A DNA stretch of 64,000 nt from Kosakonia oryzendophytica (GCF_900094925.1 NZ_FMAY01000003.1:124001-188000); one strand, 5' to 3'; counted from the first letter of the stretch, positions 27,303 to 38,749 are shown. The notes: generated from the letters alone by a model not told the origin. Numbers and translations: made by a program.

Positions 27303-29801
27303 ATGTCTCACACTATAGAGCTAACCCTTGATGGCCTCTCCTGCGGCCATTGCGTTAAACGCGTGAAAGAGAGTCTGGAAAAACGACCGGACGTCGAACA
27401 TGCAGAGGTCACCATTGAACGTGCGGAAGTCACCGGTAGCGCCAGCGCTGACGCGTTAATCGCCACCGTACAGGAAGCCGGCTACGGTGCGAGCGTAAGC
27501 CACCCAAAGGCTAAACCGCTGGCAGAGTCATCACTCCCGTCGGAAGCACTGACAGCGGCCACTTCTGAGCTTCCGGCAGCCGATAACGTTGACGACAGCC
27601 AACAGCTGTTGATCAACGGCATGAGCTGCGCCAGTTGCGTCTCCCGGGTGCAAAAAGCCTTGCAGGCAGTCCCCGGCGTTACACAGGCACGGGTTAACCT
27701 GGCGGAGCGCACCGCGCTGGTCATGGGCAGCGCGCCCGCCACAGAGTTAGTTAACGCCGTCGAGCAGGCCGGCTACGGCGCAGAAGCCATTGAAGATGAC
27801 GTTAAACGGCGTGAACGTCAGCAAGAAACCGCCCTCGCCACCCTGAAACGCTTTCGCTGGCAGGCCATTGTTGCCTTGCTGGTTGGCGTGCCGATCATGG
27901 TATGGGGGATGCTGGGCGACAATATGATGGTGACCGACGCCAACCGCTCGCTGTGGCTGGTTATCGGTCTTATCACGCTCGCCGTCATGGTGGTAGCGGG
28001 TGGTCATTTTTACACCAGCGCATGGAAAAGCCTGCGTAACGGCAGCGCCACCATGGATACGCTGGTGGCACTCGGCACGGGTGCTGCCTGGCTCTACTCG
28101 ATGAGCGTCAACATCTGGCCCCACTGGTTCCCGATGGAAGCGCGGCATCTCTACTACGAAGCCAGCGCGATGATCATCGGCCTGATTAATCTCGGTCATA
28201 TGCTGGAGGCGCGTGCGCGCCAGCGTTCATCAAAAGCGCTGGAGCGCTTACTGGATTTAACCCCGCCAACAGCGCGTGTCGTGACCGCCGACGGTGAGAA
28301 AAGCGTGCCGCTGGCTGAGGTGCAGCCGGGGATGACGCTGCGTCTGACGACCGGCGATCGGGTTCCGGTGGACGGTGAAATCAGCCAGGGAGAGGCCTGG
28401 TTCGATGAAGCGATGCTCACCGGTGAACCGATCCCGCAGGAAAAAGGCGACGGCGACACCATTCATGCCGGAACCGTGGTGCAAGACGGTAGCGTCTTGT
28501 TTACCGCCAGCGCCGTAGGGAGCCATACCACCCTGTCACGCATCATCCGCATGGTGCGCCAGGCGCAAAGCAGTAAACCCGAAATAGGTCAGCTTGCCGA
28601 CCGTATCTCCGCCGTGTTTGTGCCGGTGGTGGTGGCAATCGCACTGTTGAGCGGCGCCATCTGGTTTTTCTTCGGTCCGTCGCCGCAGATTGTCTATACG
28701 CTGGTGATCGCTACTACTGTACTGATCATCGCTTGCCCCTGTGCGCTGGGACTGGCGACACCGATGTCGATTATTTCCGGTGTCGGCCGCGCTGCGGAGT
28801 TTGGTGTGCTGATCCGTGATGCCGATGCGCTGCAACGCGCCAGTACGCTGGATACCCTGGTGTTTGACAAAACGGGCACACTGACCCTCGGTAAACCTGA
28901 AGTGGTGAGTATTAAAACGCTCTCCGTCGATGAAAACGCTGCACTGCGTCTGGCGGCTGCGTTGGAACAGGGCTCCAGCCACCCGCTGGCGCGGGCGATC
29001 CTGGACAGAGCTGCCGCCGAAACGCTACCGCAGGTTAATCAATTCCGCACACTGCGCGGTTTGGGCGTCAGCGGCCAGATAGACGGGCGCAACGTTCTGC
29101 TGGGTAATCAGGCGCTACTGGCTGAACAGAACGTTGATACGCACGCGCTTGAGGCTGAGATAAGCGAACAAGCCAGCCGCGGTGCAACACCTGTGCTGCT
29201 GGCAATCGACGGCGAAGCTGCGGCGCTGTTTGCCATTCGTGATCCGTTGCGTGAAGACAGTGTTGACGCGCTGCAACGTTTACACCGCGCCGGGTACCGA
29301 CTGGTGATGCTCACTGGCGACAACCCCACAACTGCAAAGGCCATTGCGCAGGAAGCAGGCATTGATGACGTGATTGCCGGTGTATTGCCGGACGGTAAAG
29401 CCGACGCCATTAAAAAACTGCAACAGCAGGGTCGCCAGGTGGCGATGATTGGCGATGGTATCAATGATGCTCCCGCACTGGCACAAGCGGATGTTGGTAT
29501 CGCCATGGGCGGCGGCAGCGACGTGGCGATTGAGACGGCGGCAATCACGTTGATGCGCCACAGCCTTCTGGGTGTTGCGGATGCACTGGCGATTGCCAAA
29601 GCCACGCTGCGCAATATGAAGCAGAACCTGCTGGGGGCGTTTATTTATAATTCGCTGGGCATTCCGGTGGCGGCAGGCATTCTCTGGCCGCTGACCGGCA
29701 CATTACTCAACCCGGTGGTGGCGGGTGCGGCAATGGCGCTTTCCTCCATTACTGTGGTGAGCAACGCCAACCGCCTGCTGCGTTTCACACCGCGTCAGTA
29801 A
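27303..29801 (+). CDS. copA: Cu(I)-exporting P1B-type ATPase
   Basis: An 832-residue inner-membrane pump that expels Cu(I) to the periplasm. Two N-terminal heavy-metal domains carry C14/C17 (GLSCGHC) and C109/C112 (GMSCASC). The membrane metal site is C478-P-C480. D522-KTGT is phosphorylated during turnover, and the hinge is MLTGDNPTT / [10 protein letters not shown]. Start MSHTIEL. A CueR box drives it. The N-terminal region also encodes a short copper chaperone through frameshifting (27503-27514). Confidence 0.97.
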   Translation: MSHTIELTLDGLSCGHCVKRVKESLEKRPDVEHAEVTIERAEVTGSASADALIATVQEAGYGASVSHPKAKPLAESSLPSEALTAATSELPAADNVDDSQQLLINGMSCASCVSRVQKALQAVPGVTQARVNLAERTALVMGSAPATELVNAVEQAGYGAEAIEDDVKRRERQQETALATLKRFRWQAIVALLVGVPIMVWGMLGDNMMVTDANRSLWLVIGLITLAVMVVAGGHFYTSAWKSLRNGSATMDTLVALGTGAAWLYSMSVNIWPHWFPMEARHLYYEASAMIIGLINLGHMLEARARQRSSKALERLLDLTPPTARVVTADGEKSVPLAEVQPGMTLRLTTGDRVPVDGEISQGEAWFDEAMLTGEPIPQEKGDGDTIHAGTVVQDGSVLFTASAVGSHTTLSRIIRMVRQAQSSKPEIGQLADRISAVFVPVVVAIALLSGAIWFFFGPSPQIVYTLVIATTVLIIACPCALGLATPMSIISGVGRAAEFGVLIRDADALQRASTLDTLVFDKTGTLTLGKPEVVSIKTLSVDENAALRLAAALEQGSSHPLARAILDRAAAETLPQVNQFRTLRGLGVSGQIDGRNVLLGNQALLAEQNVDTHALEAEISEQASRGATPVLLAIDGEAAALFAIRDPLREDSVDALQRLHRAGYRLVMLTGDNPTTAKAIAQEAGIDDVIAGVLPDGKADAIKKLQQQGRQVAMIGDGINDAPALAQADVGIAMGGGSDVAIETAAITLMRHSLLGVADALAIAKATLRNMKQNLLGAFIYNSLGIPVAAGILWPLTGTLLNPVVAGAAMALSSITVVSNANRLLRFTPRQ
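27503..27514 (+). promoter_or_regulatory. Programmed -1 frameshift site in copA, yielding CopA(Z)
   Basis: The heptamer C CCA AAG lies in frame across codons 67-69. A -1 slip reads GGC then TAA at 27512-27514, ending a 70-residue product that is just the first metal-binding domain. E. coli copA is known to make such a chaperone at the same slippery sequence. Confidence 0.8.
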
Positions 29802-29807
29802 CCTTTC

Positions 29808-29831
29808 CCCCGCCGGTCACCGGCGGGGTTT
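29808..29831 (+). terminator. copA terminator
   Basis: Perfect 9-bp GC stem CCCCGCCGG/CCGGCGGGG with a TCA loop and a short T-run, 7 bp past the stop. Confidence 0.85.
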
Positions 29832-29883
29832 ACACCTTCCTGCGCTGCGCGTTAGCATGGCGTTTTCTTTTCAGGAAGCGCGT

Positions 29884-30693
29884 ATGGCCCTGTTTCAACG
29901 CTTGAAAACGTTTTTTCGTGCGCTGCTGGTGCGCCGTTATCGCTGGCCCGCTCAGGATATTACGCTGCCCGGTAATCGGTTGTTGCATCTGGTCGGCAGC
30001 ATCCATATGGGGACGCAGGGTATGTCGCCCCTGCCTGATGCCCTGCTGCAAAAATTGCGCGAGGCCGATGCGCTGATCGTGGAAGCCGATGTCGCGGGTT
30101 CCGATTCCCCTTTCGATAATCTTCCCCCTGTCGCCCCCCTTGAACAACGCCTTTCCCCTGCCTTGCTGGAGGAACTGGATAAGACGCTGCAAACCTTGTC
30201 GCTCTCGCGGGAGGAGTTTGAACACCGTCCCGCCTGGCATATCGCGCTGGTGTTGCAGGCAACGCAAGCTCAGCGCCTGGGGTTACGCCCGGAGTACGGC
30301 ATCGATTACCAGTTATTGCGCGCGGCGCAACAATACCAGGTCAGGATCCTCGAACTGGAGGGCACCAGCAGCCAGCTTGACCTCCTGCGTGCATTACCGG
30401 ATGGAGGTAATGAACTGCTACAGGATACACTTACCCACTGGCATGATAATGCGCGCTTATTGCAGGTCATGATGAGCTGGTGGCTGGAACACGCGCCAGC
30501 GGAAAACGAAATGGAACTGCCGGGTACGTTTAGCCAGCCGCTGCATGAAGTACTGATGCAACAGCGTAACCAGGCATGGTGCGAGCAGTTGTTTGCCCTG
30601 CCGCCGGGACGCTATGTCGTTGCCGCCGGAGCACTGCATCTGTATGGCGACGGCAATTTACCCTTACTGCTGCGACAGAGAATGGCGCAATAG
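29884..30693 (+). CDS. ybaP: TraB/GumN-family protein YbaP
   Basis: A 269-residue protein of the TraB (TIKI-like) family. It shows LVGSIHMG near the N terminus, ALIVEADV, EYGIDYQLL and the closing VVAAGALHLYGDGNL; the paired GxxH motifs and Glu form the presumed metal site. Start MALFQRL has AGGA upstream. It is more divergent from E. coli than neighbouring genes. A peptidase-like role is possible but unproven. Confidence 0.9.
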   Translation: MALFQRLKTFFRALLVRRYRWPAQDITLPGNRLLHLVGSIHMGTQGMSPLPDALLQKLREADALIVEADVAGSDSPFDNLPPVAPLEQRLSPALLEELDKTLQTLSLSREEFEHRPAWHIALVLQATQAQRLGLRPEYGIDYQLLRAAQQYQVRILELEGTSSQLDLLRALPDGGNELLQDTLTHWHDNARLLQVMMSWWLEHAPAENEMELPGTFSQPLHEVLMQQRNQAWCEQLFALPPGRYVVAAGALHLYGDGNLPLLLRQRMAQ

Positions 30694-31251
<558 letters not shown>

Positions 31252-31258
31252 GGCCGGG

Positions 31259-32911
31259 TTACTGCCAGCTCACCTCACCTTTCGGTTCGTAAGCATTCAC
31301 ATCCAGCGGTGAATTTTTCTGGATGTACTCTTTCAGCGCTTCGGCATCAATAAAGCCGGTATTCACATAACCGGTTTTATCGTCGAGGCGCGGATAACCA
31401 TCACCACCCGTAGCGTTAAAGCTCAGGGTCGCCAGGCGGTAGGTTTTTGCCATATCAATCGGTTCGCCTTTGATTTTCACATCACTCAGTTTGCCGTTTT
31501 TCGCCACAAAACTGACGTTAGCGAACTGCGGATACGCCCCGGAGTCCGGTTTTTTCTGCGCGACTGCTGTCAGGTAGTCGGTCAATGCCTTACCGTCGAG
31601 ATCGACATACACCAGCGTGTTGCCAAAAGGCTGCACTTTCAGCACATCTTTATAGGTGATGTCGCCTGCTTCAATCGAGTCACGAACGCCGCCACCGCTC
31701 ATCACCGCCAGATCGGCGTTGGTGCGGGCCATTTGTGCTGCCAGGATGACGCGCGCCAGGTTGGTTTGCACGAAACGCACTTTGCTGCGATCGCCCTCCA
31801 GGTGACCGTTAGTGTTGCCGATTTTGACCTCCAGTTGTGCTTTGCCTTTGTTCTGGAACGGGGTCAACAGGGAGAGCATTTGCGGGTTCTCTGCAATTTC
31901 CGGGGTGTAGAGTACGCGTTCACTCTGGCCGTTGTCGTAAGTCACTTTCTTCTTCAGGTTGACCGGGAGAAGCTGGTAGCGCACCAGTTTCATCTCGCCA
32001 TTACGGAACTGGAAGTCGGCACGGCCCACATATTTGCCCCATTCATGCGCTTGCACAATCCAGATGCCATTTTGCTGATCCGGCGCACACGGCGTACCAG
32101 GCACATAATTGACCTGCTTTTTATTTTCCGAGGCCATACACACCGGGTCTTGTGAGTGACCACCCACAATCATTGCCAGTGCGCCTTTCGGCAGGCTGCG
32201 CGCCATTTCGACATCGCCCGGCGCATTGGAGCCATGCTCACCGTTGTCGTAATGCCCCATATGCGTGGTGGCAATGATCACATCCGGTTTTTCATTCTGC
32301 TTCAGCTCATCAATCACCAGCCTGGCTTCATCCGCGGGTTTACGGAATTCAATATCGGTGAAAAACTCCGGATTGCCGATTTTCGCGGTATCGTCGGTTG
32401 TCAGGCCGATCACCGCAATTTTCAGACCCTGGCGATTGAAGATCATCCACGGTTTAAACAGTCGCTCACCGGTGCTTTTCTGGTAAATATTGGCTGAGAG
32501 GAACGGGAATTTGGCCCATTTTTCTTGCTGACGCAGCACGCTAAGCGGGTTATCAAACTCATGGTTACCGACCGCCATCGCATCGTAACCGATCAGATTC
32601 ATGCCGCGAAAATCGGGCTCCGCATCCTGTAAATCGGACTCCGGAACCCCCGTATTAATGTCGCCACCGGACAACAGCAATACGCTACCGCCTTGGGCGG
32701 CCACTTCTTTACGGATGCCGTCCACCAGCGTTTTTTGCGCCGACAGTCCATATTCGCCGTAATCGCTGCGCCAGAAGTGGCCATGATGATCGTTGGTATG
32801 CAAAATGGTGACGTTATAGGTTTTATCCTGCTCGTAAGCCTGTACCTGCCAGCTTGCCAGCCCCATCGCCGCCAGCAACGCCAGCGCCATACTCTTCTTT
32901 ATCAATTGCAT
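31259..32911 (-). CDS. ushA: Periplasmic UDP-sugar hydrolase / 5'-nucleotidase
   Basis: A 550-residue secreted enzyme that hydrolyses UDP-sugars and nucleotides for salvage. The signal peptide is cleaved near VQA25. D41 and H43 (TNDHHGH), GGDINTG, GNHEFD and ATTHMGHY...GGHSQD supply the two-metal site; a C-terminal domain binds the nucleotide. Two Cys (VCMASE, TPCAPD) give the known disulfide. Confidence 0.97.
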   Translation of the reverse strand: MQLIKKSMALALLAAMGLASWQVQAYEQDKTYNVTILHTNDHHGHFWRSDYGEYGLSAQKTLVDGIRKEVAAQGGSVLLLSGGDINTGVPESDLQDAEPDFRGMNLIGYDAMAVGNHEFDNPLSVLRQQEKWAKFPFLSANIYQKSTGERLFKPWMIFNRQGLKIAVIGLTTDDTAKIGNPEFFTDIEFRKPADEARLVIDELKQNEKPDVIIATTHMGHYDNGEHGSNAPGDVEMARSLPKGALAMIVGGHSQDPVCMASENKKQVNYVPGTPCAPDQQNGIWIVQAHEWGKYVGRADFQFRNGEMKLVRYQLLPVNLKKKVTYDNGQSERVLYTPEIAENPQMLSLLTPFQNKGKAQLEVKIGNTNGHLEGDRSKVRFVQTNLARVILAAQMARTNADLAVMSGGGVRDSIEAGDITYKDVLKVQPFGNTLVYVDLDGKALTDYLTAVAQKKPDSGAYPQFANVSFVAKNGKLSDVKIKGEPIDMAKTYRLATLSFNATGGDGYPRLDDKTGYVNTGFIDAEALKEYIQKNSPLDVNAYEPKGEVSWQ

Positions 32912-33086
32912 GCTTCTCTCCCTGACCCCATTAATAAAACTGAGAAATTACAGTGCCTAAGGATAATAGACAAATACGTTTTCAGCATTGCGACTTCCTT
33001 CAAACCTTCAGCACAGGTATGTTAGCCAGATAACGATTTACCGTTCTGACACTCTCCACCTCTTCTTATCAACATACGTGGTATTT

Positions 33087-34286
33087 ATGGCAATAAGTGA
33101 AACGCAGCAGACACCCCCTGCCGCGCGTACATCGTTCGGTATTCTTGGCGCGATCAGCCTTTCGCATCTGCTCAACGATATGATCCAGTCCCTGCTGCTG
33201 GCCATTTATCCGTTATTGCAGGCCGATTTTTCGTTGTCGTTTGTGCAGATTGGCCTGATCACGCTGACCTTCCAGATTGCTTCTTCGCTGTTACAGCCTG
33301 TGGTGGGCTACTGGACCGATAAGCACCCGATGCCGTGGTCTCTGCCCATCGGTATGTGCTTTACCCTTAGTGGGCTGGTGTTGCTGGCGCTGGCGGGGAG
33401 CTTCGGTACGGTATTGATCGCTGCCGCTCTGGTCGGTACGGGCTCATCGGTCTTCCACCCGGAATCCTCCCGTGTAGCACGCATGGCGTCTGGCGGGCGC
33501 CACGGTCTGGCACAATCCATTTTCCAGGTGGGAGGAAATTTTGGCAGTTCTCTCGGCCCGCTGCTGGCGGCGGTGATTATTGCTCCGTACGGTAAAGGTA
33601 ATGTCGCCTGGTTTGTCCTTGCTGCACTGCTGGCGATTATTGTGTTGTTGCAGGTCAGCCGCTGGTATGCCGCGCAACATCGGGTCAATAAAGGTAAAAA
33701 ATCCGTTTCAGTGATGAATCCGCTGCCGCGAAACAAGGTGGTGCTGGCGGTTTGTGTATTACTGATCCTGATTTTCTCGAAATACTTCTATATGGCGAGC
33801 ATCAGCAGTTATTTCACTTTTTATCTGATGCATAAGTTCGATTTGTCAGTGCAAAACGCGCAGATGCACCTGTTTATTTTTCTCTTTGCCGTCGCGGCAG
33901 GAACCGTGGTTGGCGGGCCGCTGGGCGACAAAATTGGACGAAAATATGTTATTTGGGGCTCTATCCTCGGCGTCGCGCCGTTTACGCTCGTTTTACCCTA
34001 TGCAACGCTGTTCTGGACCGGCATTTTGACGGTAATCATTGGTTTTGTTCTCGCGTCGGCGTTTTCAGCCATTCTGGTCTATGCGCAGGAGCTGCTGCCG
34101 GGTCGTATCGGTATGGTTTCCGGTCTGTTTTTTGGTTTTGCCTTCGGCATGGGTGGCCTTGGCGCAGCGGTGCTGGGGCTGATTGCCGATCACACCAGTA
34201 TCGATCTGGTCTATAAAATATGTGCTTTCCTCCCATTGCTGGGGATCCTGACGATATTCCTGCCTGATAACCGCCCCGAAGCCTGA
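33087..34286 (+). CDS. fsr: Fosmidomycin-resistance MFS efflux protein
   Basis: A 399-residue major-facilitator exporter with 12 predicted helices. Conserved motifs include GYWTDKHPMPWSLPIG between helices 2 and 3 and GDKIGRKYVIWG in the second half. I start at MAISETQQ, close to the E. coli start; earlier codons in frame have no ribosome site. In E. coli overexpression gives resistance to fosmidomycin; the natural substrate is unknown. Confidence 0.95.
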   Translation: MAISETQQTPPAARTSFGILGAISLSHLLNDMIQSLLLAIYPLLQADFSLSFVQIGLITLTFQIASSLLQPVVGYWTDKHPMPWSLPIGMCFTLSGLVLLALAGSFGTVLIAAALVGTGSSVFHPESSRVARMASGGRHGLAQSIFQVGGNFGSSLGPLLAAVIIAPYGKGNVAWFVLAALLAIIVLLQVSRWYAAQHRVNKGKKSVSVMNPLPRNKVVLAVCVLLILIFSKYFYMASISSYFTFYLMHKFDLSVQNAQMHLFIFLFAVAAGTVVGGPLGDKIGRKYVIWGSILGVAPFTLVLPYATLFWTGILTVIIGFVLASAFSAILVYAQELLPGRIGMVSGLFFGFAFGMGGLGAAVLGLIADHTSIDLVYKICAFLPLLGILTIFLPDNRPEA

Positions 34287-34293
34287 TTTCATT

Positions 34294-34318
34294 GCGGCCA
34301 AAATATCTCTTTGGCCGC
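34294..34318 (+). terminator. fsr terminator
   Basis: GCGGCCAAA/TTTGGCCGC stem, 7 bp past the fsr stop, followed by a pyrimidine-rich tail. Confidence 0.65.
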
Positions 34319-34513
34319 CTTCCTTCTTGCTGGCATGCCGCTGGCGCACGATTTCTGTTACGGAAGACCCGGTTGGCGATTTATTTCGTCCAAATTGCCA
34401 TTTTCTTCATAATTCAACAATTATTCATAAACATACTGGCCAAAATTGTCATAAACTGTAACGCAGTTACGCCTTATCGCCCTGGGATCCCCGCATCAAC
34501 GAAAGGAGACGGA

Positions 34514-36190
34514 ATGCATCACGCCACCCCGCTAATCACCACCATTGTCGGCGGCCTTGTGCTCGCTTTTATTCTCGGCATGCTTGCCAACAAACTCCGG
34601 ATTTCGCCACTGGTGGGCTATTTACTCGCGGGTGTGCTGTCTGGTCCTTTTACGCCCGGTTTTGTGGCAGATACGCAACTGGCACCGGAACTGGCTGAAC
34701 TGGGCGTGATATTGCTGATGTTTGGCGTCGGCCTGCATTTTTCACTGAAGGATCTGATGGCGGTAAAGTCCATCGCCATTCCCGGAGCGATCGCGCAAAT
34801 TGCTGTCGCCACGCTTCTGGGTATGGCGCTTTCCGCAACGCTTGGCTGGTCGTTAATGACCGGTATTGTGTTTGGGCTGTGTCTCTCCACCGCCAGTACC
34901 GTTGTGCTGCTGCGCGCGCTTGAGGAGCGGCAGCTTATTGATAGCCAGCGCGGGCAAATCGCCATCGGTTGGCTGATTGTCGAAGACCTGGTGATGGTAT
35001 TAACGCTGGTGCTGTTGCCCGCCATCGCCGGCATGACGGAAAAAGGCGATGTCGGGTTGGCATCGCTGGCCCTCGATATGAGCATTACCATCGGCAAAGT
35101 GGTGGCGTTTATTGCCATTATGATGCTGGTCGGCCGCCGTCTGGTACCGTGGATTATGGCGCGCAGCGCCGCCACGGGTTCCCGCGAACTGTTTACCCTT
35201 TCCGTGCTGGCGTTGGCATTGGGCATCGCGTTTGGCGCAGTCGAACTGTTTGATGTCTCTTTCGCGCTCGGGGCCTTTTTTGCCGGAATGGTGCTGAACG
35301 AATCCGAACTGAGCCACCGTGCCGCGCACGATACGCTGCCGCTGCGCGATGCCTTCGCGGTGCTGTTCTTTGTCTCCGTCGGTATGTTGTTCGACCCGCT
35401 GATCCTGATTGAGCAACCGCTGGCCGTGCTGGGTACACTGGCGATTATCATTTTCGGTAAATCCGTTGCCGCCTTCTTCCTGGTGCGTTTGTTCGGCCAC
35501 TCGCCGCGCACCGCGCTGACCATCGCCGCCAGCCTTGCGCAAATCGGTGAGTTTGCCTTTATTCTTGCCGGGCTGGGAATGGCGCTGGATCTGCTGCCGC
35601 AGGCGGGTCAAAACCTGGTGCTGGCGGGTGCGATCCTGTCCATTATGCTCAACCCGGTACTGTTTGCGACGCTGGAGAAATACCTCGATAAAACCGAGAC
35701 GCTGGAAGAGCAAACGCTGGAAGAAGCGATTGAAGAAGAGAAACAGATCCCGGTGGACATCTGCAATCACGCATTACTGGTTGGTTTTGGTCGCGTGGGC
35801 AGCCTGCTGGGTGAAAAACTGATGGCGCAGGGCATCCCGCTGGTGGTGATTGAAACCTCGCGAACCCGTGTGGATGAACTGCGAGAGCGTGGTATCCGCG
35901 CAGTGTTGGGGAATGCCGCGAACGAAGAAATTATGAACCTGGCGCATCTGGATTGCGCACGCTGGCTGCTGTTGACCATCCCCAACGGTTATGAGGCCGG
36001 AGAAATTGTCGCCAGCGCCCGGGAAAAATGCCCGCACATTGAGATTATTGCCCGTGCGCATTATGACGATGAGGTGGATTACATCACCGAACGCGGCGCA
36101 AATCAGGTCGTGATGGGTGAGCGCGAGATCGCCAATACTATGTATACGCTGCTGGAGAAACCGCCAGTTGAAGAGGCAGTCACAGGTTAA
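34514..36190 (+). CDS. ybaL: KefB/CPA2-family cation:proton antiporter YbaL
   Basis: A 558-residue protein. An N-terminal monovalent-cation antiporter domain (about 1-385, roughly 12 helices) is followed by an acidic linker (EEQTLEEAIEEEKQ) and a cytoplasmic RCK/TrkA-N domain starting NHALLVGFGRVGSLLG (nucleotide-binding Rossmann). AAAGGAG precedes MHHATPL. The upstream 225 bp is AT-rich and holds the fsr terminator. Ion specificity not established. Confidence 0.95.
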   Translation: MHHATPLITTIVGGLVLAFILGMLANKLRISPLVGYLLAGVLSGPFTPGFVADTQLAPELAELGVILLMFGVGLHFSLKDLMAVKSIAIPGAIAQIAVATLLGMALSATLGWSLMTGIVFGLCLSTASTVVLLRALEERQLIDSQRGQIAIGWLIVEDLVMVLTLVLLPAIAGMTEKGDVGLASLALDMSITIGKVVAFIAIMMLVGRRLVPWIMARSAATGSRELFTLSVLALALGIAFGAVELFDVSFALGAFFAGMVLNESELSHRAAHDTLPLRDAFAVLFFVSVGMLFDPLILIEQPLAVLGTLAIIIFGKSVAAFFLVRLFGHSPRTALTIAASLAQIGEFAFILAGLGMALDLLPQAGQNLVLAGAILSIMLNPVLFATLEKYLDKTETLEEQTLEEAIEEEKQIPVDICNHALLVGFGRVGSLLGEKLMAQGIPLVVIETSRTRVDELRERGIRAVLGNAANEEIMNLAHLDCARWLLLTIPNGYEAGEIVASAREKCPHIEIIARAHYDDEVDYITERGANQVVMGEREIANTMYTLLEKPPVEEAVTG

Positions 36191-36195
36191 GAAGC

Positions 36196-36224
36196 AAAGA
36201 AGCAGGCGCATAGCCTGCTTCTTT
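36196..36224 (+). terminator. ybaL terminator
   Basis: Perfect 12-bp stem AAAGAAGCAGGC/GCCTGCTTCTTT with a GCATA loop, starting 5 bp after the stop. Confidence 0.85.
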
Positions 36225-36262
36225 ATTACATAGAACCCACCCTTTGATACACGCACATAAAA

Positions 36263-36292
36263 AAAACCGGCAAGCAGCGCTTTACCGGTTTT
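36263..36292 (-). terminator. gsk terminator
   Basis: AAAACCGG/CCGGTTTT arms with an inner AAGC/GCTT pair, giving a T-run on the minus strand just past gsk. Confidence 0.8.
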
Positions 36293-36313
36293 CATCAAAT
36301 CACTGTTGGAAAA

Positions 36314-37618
36314 TTAACGTTCCCAGTACGCCTCTTCGAGACTGTCTTCTCGCTCCGGCAAGCCACGCGTTAAGCGTGGTGAATGCTGATTCAGCACCTG
36401 GTAACTTACGCGGTTGGCGTATTTACAGACCTGCGCCAGCGACGAATAGGTCAGCCAGTTAAATTTGTGCTTACTGGAGTTGGGAACGTTGGCACGGTGA
36501 TAATTATTGGCAGTGATATCGTGCAGCAACGCGGCCAATGCACCATCGCCTGCGCCATTGGTATTCATGATCTTTTCCGGGCCGCCCATATAGGGCGCAA
36601 TGTGCGAGTAGATACGCAGCGGGTGTTCACAATCTTTGTGGCGTAGCGCGCGGCTGAACTCAAACTGGTTGAATTCGGCAATTGCGCCCGGTAACAGGGG
36701 GTGTTGCGTTTTGCGTTTCGCATCGTCTTCCGTAAAGCCTGCCATATACAAACCGACAGGCCCGGCGGTACAGAGCACCAAATCAACCCAATCCAACGCC
36801 TTATCGGCGGCCAGCAACGGATCGCTTTCGCCCGTCAGGGCATGCCCTTCCTCTTCGTTCATCGCCAGAATGGAGACGTTCTCTTTAAGGAAATCGCGCC
36901 ACCACTGCGGGTTATCAGCAATCACATATTTAGTACCCAGCGTCAGCACCACCGGAACATTATGCTTTTTGGCATACGCTACCGCTTGCAGGGTTGCCTC
37001 CGGCATCGGTTCACCGGGGTTGCAGCGCACCAGGTAAGAGGAGAGCACCAGCGCAGAAGCCCCTGCAATCACCGCTTCCGGGATACTGTCGGCACGCAGT
37101 TGATTCATCTGGCCTGGGCTTATCGCAAACGTACGCTCGCCGCTGTCGTTAATCAGGGTGAAACAACGACCAATCGCGCCGTCTACCCCTTGCAGATAGT
37201 TCAGATCGGTACGGCTGGAGGTGTTGCACAGATAACGGTAGGCATAACTGCCAATCTTCACGTTTTCACACATCACACCAAGCAGAACCGAGCGGTCATC
37301 CGCCAGCACCGAGTAGTTGTGCATGGTATTGCCGATGGTGCCACCAGCAAACTGGTGGGTGATCAGGTTTTCCTGCACCAGTTCCTGGTACAGCGCTTCG
37401 GCAACGTCATCCGCGATCACCAGAGAATGCCCGGCACTCAGGCCATAACGCGTAATAAACGCATCATCCACCTTTGCCTCAATATCCACCAGCGTCTGGT
37501 CAATGCCGACCACCCAGCAGGTACTGACGTCACTCTCAGGCTGGATTTGCTGCAATAACGGATCGCGGGCGTTGACGGGGAAATAGTGTTTGGATTTACG
37601 TTTACCGGGAAATTTCAT
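36314..37618 (-). CDS. gsk: Inosine-guanosine kinase
   Basis: A 434-residue PfkB-family kinase that phosphorylates guanosine and inosine with ATP for purine salvage. The GGTIGNTMHNY substrate loop and the late NTNGAGDGALAALL anion hole with the catalytic Asp are present. Same length as E. coli. The aes gene that separates it from hemH in E. coli is missing here; hemH follows after about 60 bp. Confidence 0.97.
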   Translation of the reverse strand: MKFPGKRKSKHYFPVNARDPLLQQIQPESDVSTCWVVGIDQTLVDIEAKVDDAFITRYGLSAGHSLVIADDVAEALYQELVQENLITHQFAGGTIGNTMHNYSVLADDRSVLLGVMCENVKIGSYAYRYLCNTSSRTDLNYLQGVDGAIGRCFTLINDSGERTFAISPGQMNQLRADSIPEAVIAGASALVLSSYLVRCNPGEPMPEATLQAVAYAKKHNVPVVLTLGTKYVIADNPQWWRDFLKENVSILAMNEEEGHALTGESDPLLAADKALDWVDLVLCTAGPVGLYMAGFTEDDAKRKTQHPLLPGAIAEFNQFEFSRALRHKDCEHPLRIYSHIAPYMGGPEKIMNTNGAGDGALAALLHDITANNYHRANVPNSSKHKFNWLTYSSLAQVCKYANRVSYQVLNQHSPRLTRGLPEREDSLEEAYWER

Positions 37619-37681
37619 GGTTGCGATAAGGGATCAACATTCGGGCTGTGGATGGTAACACACTCACGGCCCGCCGCGCGA

Positions 37682-38644
37682 TCAACGATATTTCGCCGTT
37701 AAATTCACCATCATCTCGATATGATCCGGCGTGTCATTAAGCGCCGGAATGTACTCATATTTTTCCCCGCCCGCTTCGAGGAAAAATTCACGGTTTTGTA
37801 CCGCAATCTCCTCCAGCGTCTCCAGGCAGTCGGAAGCAAAACCCGGTGACATCACCTGAATATGCTTCACGCCTTTCTCACCAAGCATTTTCAGCGTTTC
37901 ATCGGTATAGGGGGTTAACCAGGGTTCGCGACCAAAGCGGGACTGGAAGGTCATCATCACTTTTTCCGGCGGCAAGTCGAGTGCGGAAACCAGCTCGCGG
38001 GTGGTATCGCGACAACGCTGCGGGTAATCATCCCCTTCGGCAGCATAGCGCTGAGGTATGCCGTGATAAGAGAGCAGCAGTAAATCTGGCTCGCCATGTC
38101 GCGCAAAAGAAGCACGAACGCTGTTTGCCAGCGCCGTAATATAGTCCGTGTCATCGGCATAATCGCGAATAAAGGAGACGCCGGGAATATGGCGTTTTTT
38201 CGCCAGGATTCGCGCCAGTTCATCCCATACCGCCGCGACGGTGGAGCAGGAGTATTGCGGATAGAGCGACAGCACCACAATATGGTCAACGTCCTGCGCC
38301 AGCAGCTCATCGACCGCGCTCTCCAGCGAAGGAGAACCATAGCTCATGCCGAGCACAACCGGCACATCCGGTAGTCGCGCCGCCAGCGCCTGTTGCTGCC
38401 TGCGGCTGTAAACCATCAGTGGCGAACCTTCTTCCATCCAGATGGAGCGATAAAGTTTTGCCACGCGAGGAGAACGAAGGGGCAGGATCACGCCGCGCAG
38501 CAGCGGCCACCACAACAATCGCGGAGTATCCACAACGCGTCTGTCGCTCAGAAATTGCCGCAGATAGCGTTTAACTGCTTCGGGGGTGGGTGCATCGGGG
38601 GTGCCAAGATTGGCCAACAAAATGCCCGTTTTCGCCTGACTCAT
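37682..38644 (-). CDS. hemH: Ferrochelatase
   Basis: A 320-residue enzyme that inserts Fe(II) into protoporphyrin IX, the last step of heme synthesis. [12 protein letters not shown] opens the protein; [12 protein letters not shown] contains the metal-proximal His near 194, and [14 protein letters not shown] holds the conserved Glu near 264. Single domain, no iron-sulfur extension. Confidence 0.97.
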   Translation of the reverse strand: MSQAKTGILLANLGTPDAPTPEAVKRYLRQFLSDRRVVDTPRLLWWPLLRGVILPLRSPRVAKLYRSIWMEEGSPLMVYSRRQQQALAARLPDVPVVLGMSYGSPSLESAVDELLAQDVDHIVVLSLYPQYSCSTVAAVWDELARILAKKRHIPGVSFIRDYADDTDYITALANSVRASFARHGEPDLLLLSYHGIPQRYAAEGDDYPQRCRDTTRELVSALDLPPEKVMMTFQSRFGREPWLTPYTDETLKMLGEKGVKHIQVMSPGFASDCLETLEEIAVQNREFFLEAGGEKYEYIPALNDTPDHIEMMVNLTAKYR

Positions 38645-38721
38645 TCGCGCCTCTTAACCATTTAACTGGTTGATAATTGTAGCCGAAACACGCGTAAACG
38701 GAACCAATTGCAGTGATTGTT

Positions 38722-38749
38722 GAAACTCCCCGGCAAGAGAGCCGGGGAG
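38722..38749 (-). terminator. adk terminator
   Basis: Perfect 9-bp CTCCCCGGC/GCCGGGGAG stem followed on the minus strand by TTTCAAC, directly past the adk stop. Confidence 0.7.

Noticed and set aside
34618..35523. 301-codon minus-strand open frame opposite ybaL
   Set aside because: Antisense shadow of a conserved core gene; Ser/Arg-rich reading typical of the opposite strand of a GC-rich gene.
37619..37681. Possible remnant of aes between gsk and hemH
   Set aside because: Only about 60 bp separate the genes and nothing resembles the esterase.
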